64,000 nucleotides of DNA from CAZKWG01 sp964615375 (GTDB taxonomy: Bacteria > Myxococcota_A > UBA796 > CAZKWG01). The stretch covers positions 84,091 to 148,090 of the forward strand of contig CAZTOW010000020.1 of NCBI GenBank assembly GCA_964615375.1, read 5' to 3'. Of the stretch, positions 25,205-36,293 are shown one piece after another. A program made the position numbers and the translations under genes. A model generated the notes under the pieces. It made no database searches. It saw only the letters and a list, made by a program, of their open reading frames with translations, and was not told where the DNA came from. Each line of letters starts with the position of its first letter. Position 1 is the stretch's first letter.

Positions 25205-26925
25205 ACGCGCGGATCGCGACGCTCCTGCGCGCCCACGGGCCCGCGGCGCTGGCCCTGCTGGCCCTGGTGTGCGTGGCCCTCTGGCCGCTCCCGGCCCTGC
25301 TCCTGCGGGGGGAGGCGCTGGGGCACGAGACGGGCGATCTGGCCGACCACTACTGGGGGACCTGGTGGTTCGGGCGCGAGCTGCTCTCGGGCGAGCTCCC
25401 CGTCAGCACCGATCTGGTGCAGTACCCGGGCGAGGTCAAGCTCTGGTACGTGGACCCGCTGGGCGCGCTGCTGGCGCTGCTCCTGCGCCCGCTGGGCTTC
25501 CCCGCCGCCTGGGACGGCCTCGTGCTGCTGCAGGCCTGGCTGGGGGCCCTGGCCGCCTACGCGGTGGGGGCGCGCTGGAGCGGCAGCCGGACGGCGGGGG
25601 TGCTGGCGGGCGTGATCGTCGGTTGCTCGCCCTACCTCATCGGGCTCGCCCACTCCGGGCTCTCCGAGTACCTGGGGCTGGCGCTGCCGGTGCTCTTCAT
25701 CGGCGCGCTGGTCTCGGCCATGGGGCTGGACCCGCGGGGCGAGGCGCCCTCCCGGCATGCGCCGCTGGCGGCCGGGCTCCTGCTGGCGGGCTGCGCGGCC
25801 CAGGCCTTCTACTACGCGGCCTTCGGGGCCCTGCTCACCGGGCTGGCCGTGCTGGGGCCGGGCTGGCGGGAGCGCTTCAAGGTGGCCCTGCGCGTGGCCC
25901 TGGTCTTCGGCCTCGCCGCCGCGCCGCTCTTCCTCGCCGCCTGGTCCACGCTGACCAGCCCCGAGGCGGCGGTCACCACCGAGAACGCGCCGGGCTGGTC
26001 CTACAAGGCGCTGCCGGCCACCGACCTGCTGACCTTCCTGCGGCCGGGCGAGCACTACTTCCCGGACACGCGCGAGGAGAACCCGGGGATCCTCCACGTC
26101 AACTACCTGGGCTGGGTGGCGTTGGGCCTGGCGGGCTGGGCCCTGGCGCGGCGGACGGAGCCCGGGGATCGGGCCCGCCTGCTACTGCCGATGACAGCGG
26201 CCTACGCGATCCTCACGCTGGGCCCTCGGCTCTGCGTGGACGGGCAGCTGGTGAGCTGGGGGGGCGGGGCGGTGCCGATGCCGCTGGCCCTGCTCTATGT
26301 GCCCGGTTCTCCCTTCCGCTTCGTCCACCACCCCTACCGGATGGTGGCCTTCCTGGTGCCGCTGCTGGCCCTGCTGGCGGCCTTCGCCGCCCGGCGCCTG
26401 CCCCGACCCGCCATCGCCGCGCTGGCCGGCGTCGCCCTGCTGGAGACCGTGGCGCTCTCGCCCGCCCCCTGGCCCCTGGCCAGCACGAAGGTCGAGGTCC
26501 CGGCGATCTACGCGGATCTCCCCGCGGGCCCGGTGCTGGACTGGCCGCCGGACGCCACGCTGTGGAACCGCCGCTACGCGATGTGGCAGACGCGGCACGC
26601 CCGCCCCATCGCCTACGGGGTCAACACCTTCCTCCCCCGGGAATTGCTGGGCTCGCCCTTGATTCAGCGCATGCTGCGCGAGCTCCTGAACCCCACGGCC
26701 CGCGCGAAGAACCGGGACGTGCCCTACCCGGGCAAGCTGTTCACAGCACCCTCAGGTGGAGTGAAAGACCTCGGCAGCCTGGGCTACGCCGCGGTGGTGC
26801 TCCACCGGGCGGCGATGAGCGGCGGCGAGTACGACCGGGCGCGGAACATCCTCGTTGAAGTTGCTGGATCTCCGATCGCCGAGACAGAGACCGAGACCGC
26901 CTGGGCCCTGTCGACCCCGCGCTGA
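25201..26925 (+). CDS. multi-spanning membrane protein, GT-C glycosyltransferase-like (second of a pair)
   Basis: A 574-residue membrane protein starting with GTG inside the stop of its upstream paralogue. It shares the same plan: an N-terminal membrane helix, an acidic first loop (HETGDLADHYWGTWWFGRELL), many membrane segments with AAPLFLAAW-like helices, and a soluble C-terminal region with VLDWPPDATLWNRRYAMWQT. The comparable stretch in the partner reads VLELPISPPLVCG...YQWVHQKK. I infer duplication followed by divergence. The substrate is unknown. It is last in the pair; 98 non-coding bases separate it from the MarR gene. Confidence 0.75.
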   Translation: MNARIATLLRAHGPAALALLALVCVALWPLPALLLRGEALGHETGDLADHYWGTWWFGRELLSGELPVSTDLVQYPGEVKLWYVDPLGALLALLLRPLGFPAAWDGLVLLQAWLGALAAYAVGARWSGSRTAGVLAGVIVGCSPYLIGLAHSGLSEYLGLALPVLFIGALVSAMGLDPRGEAPSRHAPLAAGLLLAGCAAQAFYYAAFGALLTGLAVLGPGWRERFKVALRVALVFGLAAAPLFLAAWSTLTSPEAAVTTENAPGWSYKALPATDLLTFLRPGEHYFPDTREENPGILHVNYLGWVALGLAGWALARRTEPGDRARLLLPMTAAYAILTLGPRLCVDGQLVSWGGGAVPMPLALLYVPGSPFRFVHHPYRMVAFLVPLLALLAAFAARRLPRPAIAALAGVALLETVALSPAPWPLASTKVEVPAIYADLPAGPVLDWPPDATLWNRRYAMWQTRHARPIAYGVNTFLPRELLGSPLIQRMLRELLNPTARAKNRDVPYPGKLFTAPSGGVKDLGSLGYAAVVLHRAAMSGGEYDRARNILVEVAGSPIAETETETAWALSTPR

Positions 26926-27023
26926 CCTTACAGCGATCTAACTCTGTAGCCCTGGATCGTTCTCACCCGTATGAAGGATCGGTATGCTTCTTTTCGAGAC
27001 TGAACGTTCCCGGAGGTGCCTTG

Positions 27024-27497
27024 ATGCCCGAGCAGACCCCCGCCCTCAACCTCGAGGCGGACGCCATCCACGCTTACCTGCGCCTGACGCTGGCCGCTGA
27101 GCACGCCCAGGAGCACATCCAGCGGATGCTTCGCCCCTATGGGCTCACCCCGGGCCAGATCGCCGTCCTGCAGCTGCTCTACCGTGAAGGCCCTCTCCAG
27201 CACGGGCAGATCGGCCCGGCCGTCTCGCGCAGCAGCGGCAACGTCACCACCGTGGTGGACAACCTCGTCCGCCGGGGCCTGGTCACCCGGGAGCGCAGCA
27301 ACCAGGATCGACGGGTGGTCCACGTCAACCTGACCGAGCTCGGGCGCGAGACGACCTCGAAGATCCTGCCCGGCTACTCGGGCGAGGTGCAGGAGATCAT
27401 GCGCGGGCTCGACCGCGATCAGCTCAGCGCGCTCTCCATGCTCTGCGATCAGCTCGTGCACGCGGAGTGCGAGATGAAGGTCGCGCGCGCGGGCTGA
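27024..27497 (+). CDS. MarR-family transcriptional regulator
   Basis: A 157-residue winged-helix repressor. The DNA-binding core runs from ~30 to ~110: LTPGQIAVLQLLYREGPLQHGQIGPAVSRSSGNVTTVVDNLVRRGLVTRERSNQDRRVVHVNLTELGR, with the recognition helix at SRSSGNVTTVVDNL and the wing at RSNQDRRVVHVNLT. The flanking helices for dimerisation are present. I place the start at ATG 27024, seven bases after GGAGG; the TTG three bases earlier is less likely. A small palindrome GAACGTTC at 27002-27009, just before the ribosome site, could be an autoregulatory operator. The ligand is unknown. It is convergent with the DHH gene. Confidence 0.92.
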   Translation: MPEQTPALNLEADAIHAYLRLTLAAEHAQEHIQRMLRPYGLTPGQIAVLQLLYREGPLQHGQIGPAVSRSSGNVTTVVDNLVRRGLVTRERSNQDRRVVHVNLTELGRETTSKILPGYSGEVQEIMRGLDRDQLSALSMLCDQLVHAECEMKVARAG

Positions 27498-27506
27498 CGC
27501 GCGGGC

Positions 27507-28490
27507 TCAGGCGCTCAGGGCCGCGCGCTCCAGCGCGGCGGGTAGCCAGTCCAGCGCGCGATCCAGCGGCTCGAGGATGGACGCGCCGGCGGCGCGCGGG
27601 TGACCACCCCCGCCGTCGGTGAGCGAGCGGGCCAGCGCCGCCACGTCCACGCGGCTGCGGCTGCGCAGGGAGAGCTTGACCCGGTCCGGGGCGCGCTCCA
27701 CCACCAGGCAGGCGATCTCCACGCCGCGGGTGAAGACGAGGGCGTCGACGATGCCCTCGATGTCCGCCTCCTCCGCGCCGAAGGCCCTCAGCCGCTCGCG
27801 CGAGACCGTCCCCAGGATCACGGACTCCTGCGCCAGGAGCTGCGCCGTGGACAGGACGTGGCCCAGCAGGCGGACGCCGCCCGGACGCCGCTCCATCAGC
27901 ACGCGCGCCGAGATGGGGGCCGGCTCCACCCCCGCCTCCAGCAGGCGGGCCGCCAGCGTGTGGCAGGAGGGCCGCGTGTTGGAGTAGCGGAAGCCGCCGG
28001 TGTCGAAGATGAGGCCCGTGTAGAGCAGGACGGCCAGCTCGCGGTCGAGGGGCACGCCCCAGGGCTCCATCAGCAGCCAGACGAGCTCGGTGGCGCTGGA
28101 GACCCCGGGATCGAGCAGGGGGATCTCGTAGCCCGCGGGGTCCGTGCTCATGTGGTGGTCGATGAGCCCGCGCACCGTGGCGGCCTCGAAGGCCAGCTTG
28201 ACCGGCGCGGGCAGGCGGCGGCGATCCCCGTCCAGCACGATGGCCACGTCGTAGGGGCCCGCGATCTGCTCGTCAGGGACCATGTCCTCGGCGCCGGGCA
28301 TCCAGGCGTAGCGGAAGCTGGGCGTGCCGGCGACCTCCACCCGGGCCGCGGAGATGGCCGCGACGCCGCGGGCCAGCGCGAGGCAGGCGCCGATGCTGTC
28401 CCCGTCGGGGTCCACCGGGCCCGTCAACAGCACCCGGCGAGCCGCGGTGAGCGCGGCGCGGAGGGTTTCGCTGGCGTGCGGCAGGTCCAT
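27507..28490 (-). CDS. DHH/DHHA1 phosphoesterase (NrnA-like)
   Basis: A 327-residue bimetal phosphoesterase. The N-terminal DHH domain shows GPVDPDGDSIGACLAL (motif I, DxDxxG), VAIVLDGDRRRL (motif II) and the signature GLIDHHMS. The C-terminal DHHA1 domain ends with the GGGHPRAAGASI RNA-binding loop. The family includes NrnA/Orn-like nanoRNases and pAp phosphatases, so a role in degrading short RNAs or pAp is likely. ATG 28490 with AGGAG upstream is the better start; an in-frame start 14 codons earlier lacks a site. It is divergent from fabD. Confidence 0.92.
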   Translation of the reverse strand: MDLPHASETLRAALTAARRVLLTGPVDPDGDSIGACLALARGVAAISAARVEVAGTPSFRYAWMPGAEDMVPDEQIAGPYDVAIVLDGDRRRLPAPVKLAFEAATVRGLIDHHMSTDPAGYEIPLLDPGVSSATELVWLLMEPWGVPLDRELAVLLYTGLIFDTGGFRYSNTRPSCHTLAARLLEAGVEPAPISARVLMERRPGGVRLLGHVLSTAQLLAQESVILGTVSRERLRAFGAEEADIEGIVDALVFTRGVEIACLVVERAPDRVKLSLRSRSRVDVAALARSLTDGGGGHPRAAGASILEPLDRALDWLPAALERAALSA

Positions 28491-28628
28491 GGGGTGAGCT
28501 CCTCGAGCCGGGGTGCGAGCCGTACAGGGCAACAGGGAAGCCTTGGATTCTATCCGATGCGAGCCCGCAGGGACAGCCCCAGGCGGCGACGCGGCCGGTT
28601 AGGGTTCGGCGGTTCGGAGGAGGGCAGG

Positions 28629-29564
28629 ATGGACGCGAGCGTGCTGGTCTTCCCAGGTCAGGGCTCCCAGAAGGCGGGGATGGCGCTGGACTTCTGCCAG
28701 GATTTCCCCGAGAGCCGCGAGGTCTTCGAGGAGGCCTCCGACGCGCTCTCGCTGGACCTGCGCGAGCTGTGCGCGGGCGCCGACGAGCGCCTGGGGCTCA
28801 CCGAGTACACGCAGCCGGCCATCCTGGTCGCCGAGATCGCGATGCTGCGCGCGCTGGAGGCTCACCTGGGGCTCCGGGCCACGCACTACGGGGGCCACAG
28901 CCTGGGCGAGTACACCGCGCTGGTGGCGGCGGGCGCCATCCCGCTGGTCGAGGCGGCGCGGCTGGTCCGCGAGCGCGGCCGGCGTATGCAGGAGGCGGTG
29001 CCCCGCGGGCAGGGGGCGATGGCGGCCGTGATCCGCGACCCGCTGGACGAGGCCGCCCTGCGCGAGGCGGTGGACGGGCTCTGCGTGGACCTGGCCAACC
29101 TGAACGCGCCCGACCAGATCGTGATCTCCGGCGCGGCTGCGGACGTGGAGCAGGCCATCGCCCGCATCCCCGCCCACCCGGCGCTGAGCGGCGCGCGGGC
29201 GAAGCTGCTGGACGTGTCCGCCCCCTTCCACTCCCGCTTGATGGCGCCCATCGAGCCCGGCTTCCGCGCGCTGCTGCGGGACTCCTCCGCCCGCTGGGAC
29301 GCGGGGCGCGCGGCGAAGGTGGTCTCCAACTACACCGGGGCCTTCCACCAGGGTGAGGCCGAGGCGGTGGTGGACGCGCTGACCCGCCAGATCTCGGGCG
29401 GCGTGCGCTGGGTGGACGACATGCGCGCCCTGCTGGCGCTGAGCCCGGTCCGCCTGCTGGAGATCGGCCCCAACCGCCCGCTTCGCGGCTTCTTCCGCGC
29501 CCTGGGAGCGGAGGTGGAGGCCATCTTCAACACCACGACCGCGCGGCGGATCCTGGGCGCCTGA
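28629..29564 (+). CDS. fabD: malonyl-CoA:ACP transacylase
   Basis: A 311-residue acyltransferase that loads malonyl groups onto acyl carrier protein in fatty-acid synthesis. The motifs are complete: VFPGQGSQKAGM, GGHSLGEYTAL (nucleophilic serine in GHSxG), the Q/R-containing ARLVRERGRRMQEA, NAPDQIVISG, VSAPFHSRLM (catalytic histidine) and LEIGPNRPLRGF. The length is typical. The ATG at 28629 follows GGGCAGG; the long open frame upstream is a shadow of the DHH gene. No other fatty-acid gene is adjacent. A stand-alone acyltransferase for a polyketide is possible but less likely. Confidence 0.95.
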   Translation: MDASVLVFPGQGSQKAGMALDFCQDFPESREVFEEASDALSLDLRELCAGADERLGLTEYTQPAILVAEIAMLRALEAHLGLRATHYGGHSLGEYTALVAAGAIPLVEAARLVRERGRRMQEAVPRGQGAMAAVIRDPLDEAALREAVDGLCVDLANLNAPDQIVISGAAADVEQAIARIPAHPALSGARAKLLDVSAPFHSRLMAPIEPGFRALLRDSSARWDAGRAAKVVSNYTGAFHQGEAEAVVDALTRQISGGVRWVDDMRALLALSPVRLLEIGPNRPLRGFFRALGAEVEAIFNTTTARRILGA

Positions 29565-29576
29565 GCGGGCCCGCGC

Positions 29577-30953
29577 TCAGGGCGGAACGGCCTTCTGGAG
29601 CAGGCGCTCGCCGGTCCACTTCACGACGGGCTCGGGCGAGGCGGCGCCCTCTCCCAGCAGGGCGCGGGCGCGGGCCAGCCCGTCCATGTCCCCCCGGGTC
29701 TTCGCCACCGACCCCACCTGGGCGATGGCCTCCAGCGCGCAGATCCGCAGATCGATCTTCGGATCCGGCGAGACGGCGCGGCGCCCCGTGCCCCAGTAGA
29801 AGGCCGCCGTCCAGACCTCGTCCCCCGGCTGGTCCTCCTCCCAGAAGTTCTGCTTTCCCTGGAACAGGCTCACGCCGGAGCTGGGCGTGGGCGCCTGTGG
29901 ATCAGGCGCGCGGCGGGGGTTGGCCGGCGGGGGAGCCGGGGGGCGGTAGGGCGTCTCCGCGCGGCGCTGCAGCGCGAGGTCCAGCGCCTCGGTCCAGGCG
30001 TCCAGGCTCGGGTGGGCGGCCAGCCCCTCCATCTCCACGAGGCGCAGGGCCGCCGCCGCCCGCACCTGGGGCCAGGCGCGCTCGGGCAGCCCGTCCAGCG
30101 GCCCGCCGGTGACCTCGGGCGTGCCGGCGTAGGCCAGCGACATCAACTCCGACCAGTAGCGGTCGACGAAGAGCGCGGCCGAGCTCGGGTCGCGCTGGAT
30201 CCAGTAGCGCTCGATGGCGGAGGCGGTCTCCTGGGTGGGCGCCCAGACGGCCGGGTCGCGCTCGGTGGCGTCGGGGGCCGTCTTCGCCAGCATGACGAGG
30301 ACGTGGGCCAGGCAGTTCGAGGAGAAGGGCACGGCGGCGATGCAGAGATCGTTGGCGCCCTCCAGGCCGGAGATCTGCCGGGCGTTCACCAGCATCTCGG
30401 CGGCGCTGAACAGGCATTCGGAATGCCACTTCTGATCGGGGATCCCCGCGCAGGCGCGGGCCGCGTCCATGGGGTTCTTCAGCGCGTCGCGCAGGGCCTG
30501 GGTGGCGTAGCAGACGTGGGGCTCACGCCGGGTGAAGCAGGGGCCCTTGGCGGCGGGGGCCCCGTAGTAGGGCGAGCGCTCCGGGCTGGGGGTGGGCAGC
30601 GAGGAGGAGGAGGGGCCGCCGGCCGGGCGGAGCGTCGCGTCCCGCACCGGCGGGTTGGACTGCAGGTGCGGCCGACCGTTGATGCGCTCGCAGCGGGTCC
30701 GCGGGGGGCCGAGCGTGAGCATGCTGCAGAGCTTCTGGGTGCGGCCGGGCCAGGTCTCCACGATGCGCGTGACGATGACGACGCGCTCGACGGGATCCTC
30801 CACCTTCTCCACGCCGGCGATGGCCCCCTCCGGGTCCCGCTCGTAGCGCTCCAGCACCCAGTCCAGCCGGCACTTCTCGTCGGGGCAGTCCTCGATGCGC
30901 TCGGGCGAGCCGAGCCCGCAGGCCAGGAGGAGCGAGAGGAGCGCCGCGATCAA
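29577..30953 (-). CDS. uncharacterised lipoprotein, paralogue of the next gene
   Basis: A 458-residue protein with a lipoprotein signal (MIAALLSLLLACG, lipobox LLAC). I do not recognise its family. The mature N-terminus (EDCPDEKCRLDW...DPVERVVIVTRIVETWPGRTQKLCSML, then RCERINGRPHL) is shared with the following gene, as are the later segments ARACAGIPDQKWHSECLFSAAE, SNCLAHVLV and a C-terminal HEAT-like stretch (KIDLRICALEAIAQVG). A proline/serine-rich linker follows the conserved start. The probable location is the outer membrane or periplasm. It lies 13 bases after its paralogue and is convergent with fabD. Confidence 0.75.
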   Translation of the reverse strand: MIAALLSLLLACGLGSPERIEDCPDEKCRLDWVLERYERDPEGAIAGVEKVEDPVERVVIVTRIVETWPGRTQKLCSMLTLGPPRTRCERINGRPHLQSNPPVRDATLRPAGGPSSSSLPTPSPERSPYYGAPAAKGPCFTRREPHVCYATQALRDALKNPMDAARACAGIPDQKWHSECLFSAAEMLVNARQISGLEGANDLCIAAVPFSSNCLAHVLVMLAKTAPDATERDPAVWAPTQETASAIERYWIQRDPSSAALFVDRYWSELMSLAYAGTPEVTGGPLDGLPERAWPQVRAAAALRLVEMEGLAAHPSLDAWTEALDLALQRRAETPYRPPAPPPANPRRAPDPQAPTPSSGVSLFQGKQNFWEEDQPGDEVWTAAFYWGTGRRAVSPDPKIDLRICALEAIAQVGSVAKTRGDMDGLARARALLGEGAASPEPVVKWTGERLLQKAVPP

Positions 30954-30966
30954 GGGAGGGACAGCC

Positions 30967-32442
30967 TCACTGCGGGGTCCCGCCCTGGCCGGGGACGGGC
31001 ATGGTGCCCATGGGCTGGGAGATGAGCGGCACCCCGCGCCCGCGGACCAGCGGGTCCTCCTTGGTCAGGAGCTGCTGCACGTAGACGCCCGAGCTGTCCA
31101 GCGCCTGGATGAGGCGCGCGGCGGTCCAGCGCACCTCCCGCGAGGGGTGGTCCAGGGCCTCGACGAAGAGCTTCGCCGGGCGGTTCGGCGCGCGGCCCAC
31201 CGCCTCCAGCACGCAGACCAGCCGGTCATCCGAGGGGCTCGCGGCCCGGACGCGCTTGGCCTGCCCGAGGTAGAGGACCTGCTGGAAGACCTCCTCCCCG
31301 GTGTAGAGCTGCACCCAGAGGTTCTTCACCGGGGTCCCGCGGGTCCCCACCCCCGCCGGGCCGCCCTTGCCCTTCAGCCGGGACTTCAGCACCTCGTCGA
31401 TGCGCTTGCTCCACTCGGCCAGGGTGCGCTCCTTGTCCCCCTCCATGCTGACGAGCTGCCAGGCGGCGGCGGCGTGGACGTGCGGGACCGCCTCCTCGGG
31501 CAGGTGGTCCAGGGGGTCGCCGCTGAGCGTCGTGACGCGCCGATAGGAGAAGATCACGGCCTCCGCCCAGATGCGCTCGGCGATGCGCCCGGCGAGGTCG
31601 GGGTCGCGGACCTTGATCGTGTCGCGGGCGGTGTTGACGCCCTCGATGACCGCCTTCCACTCCTCGGCGGTGGCCGCGCTCGCGGGGGGCGCGGACTGGG
31701 CGAGGCCCATGGCGGCGTGGGCGAAGCAGTTGGCCAGGTAGTCGCCCGCGCCCAGGCAGAGGTCGAAGGAGGCGCGCGCCGCCTCGGCCCCGCCCTGGCT
31801 GGCCGCCGCCTCCGCGGCGTTGAACATGCACTCCCAGCGCCACTGACCGGCCTCGACCCCGGCGCAGGCGCCCGCGGCCCAGTCGGAGCGCCCCTCCTTG
31901 GCGTAGCCCTGGGCCGCCGCCACGCGGCAGGCGCGCTCGGAGGGCTCGTCCTCGCAGGTGACGGCGCGCGCCTCCATCCCGTCCCAGGGGGAGGTCTTGA
32001 AGGGCGTGTAGTCGGAGGGCAGGAGCAGGGTCATGCCCGGCCCCTGCGCGACGCCCGAGGTCGTCAGGTCCACCGAGCTCGGCTCCGTGCTCTGGGTGCC
32101 CGAGGTCGTGTTCACGCTCTCGGTGGACGAGCCGCTGGTGGTCGAGCTGCGCGCGTTGAGGTGGGGCCGGATGTTGATGCGCTCGCAACGCTCGCGACCG
32201 GCGCCCTCGGGCAGGAGATCACACAACGCCGCCGTCTCGCCAGGGAAAGCCTCGGTGAGCGCCTCGACCACCGCGACCTGCTCCACCGGGTCCTGAACCA
32301 GCGCGAGGTCACGGACGAGCGCGTCCTGATCGTCTTTCCACTGCGTGACGGCGACCTGCTTCTTGCACTCGATGTCCCCGCAGGCGAGCAGCGTCTTCGG
32401 CTGCGTCCCGCAGGCGAGAAGGAGGAAGGTGAGCGGTGCCAT
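30967..32442 (-). CDS. uncharacterised lipoprotein, paralogue of the previous gene
   Basis: A 491-residue lipoprotein. ATG 32442 gives MAPLTFLLLACGTQ (lipobox LLAC) and is preferred over a start nine codons earlier. It shares with its neighbour the pattern CGDIECKKQ...DPVEQVAVVEALTEAFPGETAALCDLL...RCERINIRPHL, a serine/threonine-rich linker, CAGVEAGQWRWECMFNAAE, LANCFAHAAMGLAQ and a C-terminal HEAT-like part (DDRLVCVLEAVGRAP, HPSREVRWTAARLIQ). The cysteines pair in the same places, suggesting conserved disulfides. Function unknown. It is the first gene of the pair, divergent from capA-like. Confidence 0.75.
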   Translation of the reverse strand: MAPLTFLLLACGTQPKTLLACGDIECKKQVAVTQWKDDQDALVRDLALVQDPVEQVAVVEALTEAFPGETAALCDLLPEGAGRERCERINIRPHLNARSSTTSGSSTESVNTTSGTQSTEPSSVDLTTSGVAQGPGMTLLLPSDYTPFKTSPWDGMEARAVTCEDEPSERACRVAAAQGYAKEGRSDWAAGACAGVEAGQWRWECMFNAAEAAASQGGAEAARASFDLCLGAGDYLANCFAHAAMGLAQSAPPASAATAEEWKAVIEGVNTARDTIKVRDPDLAGRIAERIWAEAVIFSYRRVTTLSGDPLDHLPEEAVPHVHAAAAWQLVSMEGDKERTLAEWSKRIDEVLKSRLKGKGGPAGVGTRGTPVKNLWVQLYTGEEVFQQVLYLGQAKRVRAASPSDDRLVCVLEAVGRAPNRPAKLFVEALDHPSREVRWTAARLIQALDSSGVYVQQLLTKEDPLVRGRGVPLISQPMGTMPVPGQGGTPQ

Positions 32443-32525
32443 CGATTCTTTATATCCCGTCGCCCACACGCGCGCCCTGCATGAAGGTGCCGCTCGCGGG
32501 TTAGACCCCTGGCTCGGAGAGCTTC

Positions 32526-33893
32526 ATGAGCCCCTTCCTGCGCCTCGTCCCCCTCTTCGCGCTCGCCCTGCCCGTCCTCGCCGCGGACCCCGCGGCCGAG
32601 GCGGAGGTGCGCTATCAGGAGGCGGTCACGGCGTTGGCGGCGAAGGACTGGAGCGCGGCGGGCAAGGCGCTGGAGAGCTGCGTCGCGCTGGATCCGAAGC
32701 GCGTGGCCTGCTGGTGGGAGCTCGGCTGGGCGCGCTGGATGAAGGAAGACTGGGTGGGCGTGGTCAACGCCTGGGAGACGGTGCAGAAGCTGGACCCGGC
32801 GCACGCGGAGGTCGGCAAGCACCTGCCCACGGCCCGCGGCAAGCTGGTGGTGAAGGATCTGCTGGACGAGTGGGCGAAGAACCCTCCCCAGCCGCGCGAG
32901 GCTCCCCCCGCGGGCGCGCGCCTGCGCCTGCGGGCGACGGGCGACGTGATGATGGGCAGCGACTTCCCCGAGCCGGCCATCCTCCCCGAGAACGACGGCG
33001 CCACCTACTTCCAGGGGGTGCGCGCGCTGCTGCGCGACGCCGACCTCACCTTCATGAACCTGGAGGGCCCGCTCTGCGACACGGGGACCACCAGCAAGTG
33101 CCGGGAGGGGAGCAACTGCTACGCCTTCCGCACGCCGACGCGCTACGCGAAGCACCTGCAGGACGTCGGCCTGGATCTCGCGTCCACGGCCAACAACCAC
33201 GCCAACGACTTCGGTGAGGTCTGCCGCCTGCAGACCGAGGCGGCGCTGGCCCCCATCGGGGTGGCGCACTCGGGGCGGCACGGGACGGTGGCGAGCGTGG
33301 AGAAGAACGGCCTGGACGTGGCGATGATCGCCTTCCACAGCGCCGACTCTGCGCACAACCTCAACGATCTCGGCACGGCGGTCGCCCTGGTGCGCGGGCT
33401 CGCCGCCCGGCACGATCTCGTCATCGTCTCCTTCCACGGCGGGGCCGAGGGCTCCCAGGCCCTCCACGTCCCCCAGGGCTCCGAGATGTTCTACGGCGAG
33501 AACCGCGGGGACCTCCGCAAGTTCACCCACGCCGTCGTCGACGCCGGGGCCGATCTCGTCCTGGGGCACGGTCCCCACGTCGTGCGCGGGATGGAGATCT
33601 ACAAGGACCGGCTCATCGCCTACTCGCTCGGCAACTTCGCCACCTACGGGCGCTTCAACCTGAAGGGGAACATGGGCGTCAGCCTCGTGCTGGAGGTGGA
33701 GCTGGACGCCCAGGGGCGCTTCCTGGGCGGCAAGATCCTCCCCACCCTGCTGGAGGGCGAGGGCGTGCCCGTCCCCGACCCGGCGGGCCAGGTCATCCCG
33801 CTCCTCCAGACCTTGAGCTCCGAAGACTTTCCTGGTACAGCGCCGCAGATCACGGCCGAAGGGCGCGTCCTCCCAGGCACCGCTCGACAATGA
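32526..33893 (+). CDS. CapA-like metallophosphatase-fold protein with N-terminal TPR
   Basis: A 455-residue exported protein: signal peptide MSPFLRLVPLFALALPVLA, then two TPR-like helical repeats (~22-110: YQEAVTALAAKDWSAAGKAL, WWELGWARWMKED), then a PGA_cap/CapA domain. Domain signs are LRATGDVMMGSD, TFMNLEGPLCD, STANNHANDFG, VIVSFHGGAEG, VLGHGPHVVRGMEIY and IAYSLGNFATYGRF, so the metal ligands of the calcineurin-like fold are present. CapA proteins are needed for poly-gamma-glutamate capsule anchoring in Bacillus. Here no capsule genes are adjacent, so a different extracytoplasmic role is possible. ATG 32526 follows GGAGAGCTTC. Confidence 0.87.
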   Translation: MSPFLRLVPLFALALPVLAADPAAEAEVRYQEAVTALAAKDWSAAGKALESCVALDPKRVACWWELGWARWMKEDWVGVVNAWETVQKLDPAHAEVGKHLPTARGKLVVKDLLDEWAKNPPQPREAPPAGARLRLRATGDVMMGSDFPEPAILPENDGATYFQGVRALLRDADLTFMNLEGPLCDTGTTSKCREGSNCYAFRTPTRYAKHLQDVGLDLASTANNHANDFGEVCRLQTEAALAPIGVAHSGRHGTVASVEKNGLDVAMIAFHSADSAHNLNDLGTAVALVRGLAARHDLVIVSFHGGAEGSQALHVPQGSEMFYGENRGDLRKFTHAVVDAGADLVLGHGPHVVRGMEIYKDRLIAYSLGNFATYGRFNLKGNMGVSLVLEVELDAQGRFLGGKILPTLLEGEGVPVPDPAGQVIPLLQTLSSEDFPGTAPQITAEGRVLPGTARQ

Positions 33894-33965
33894 GCTGAAG
33901 AGCGCGCCTGGAAGCCCCCTGCCCCACCCTGAGATAGCTGCTGCTGGCCAGAACACGAGGAAACC

Positions 33966-36284
<2,319 letters not shown>

Positions 36285-36293
36285 GGCTCGAGA

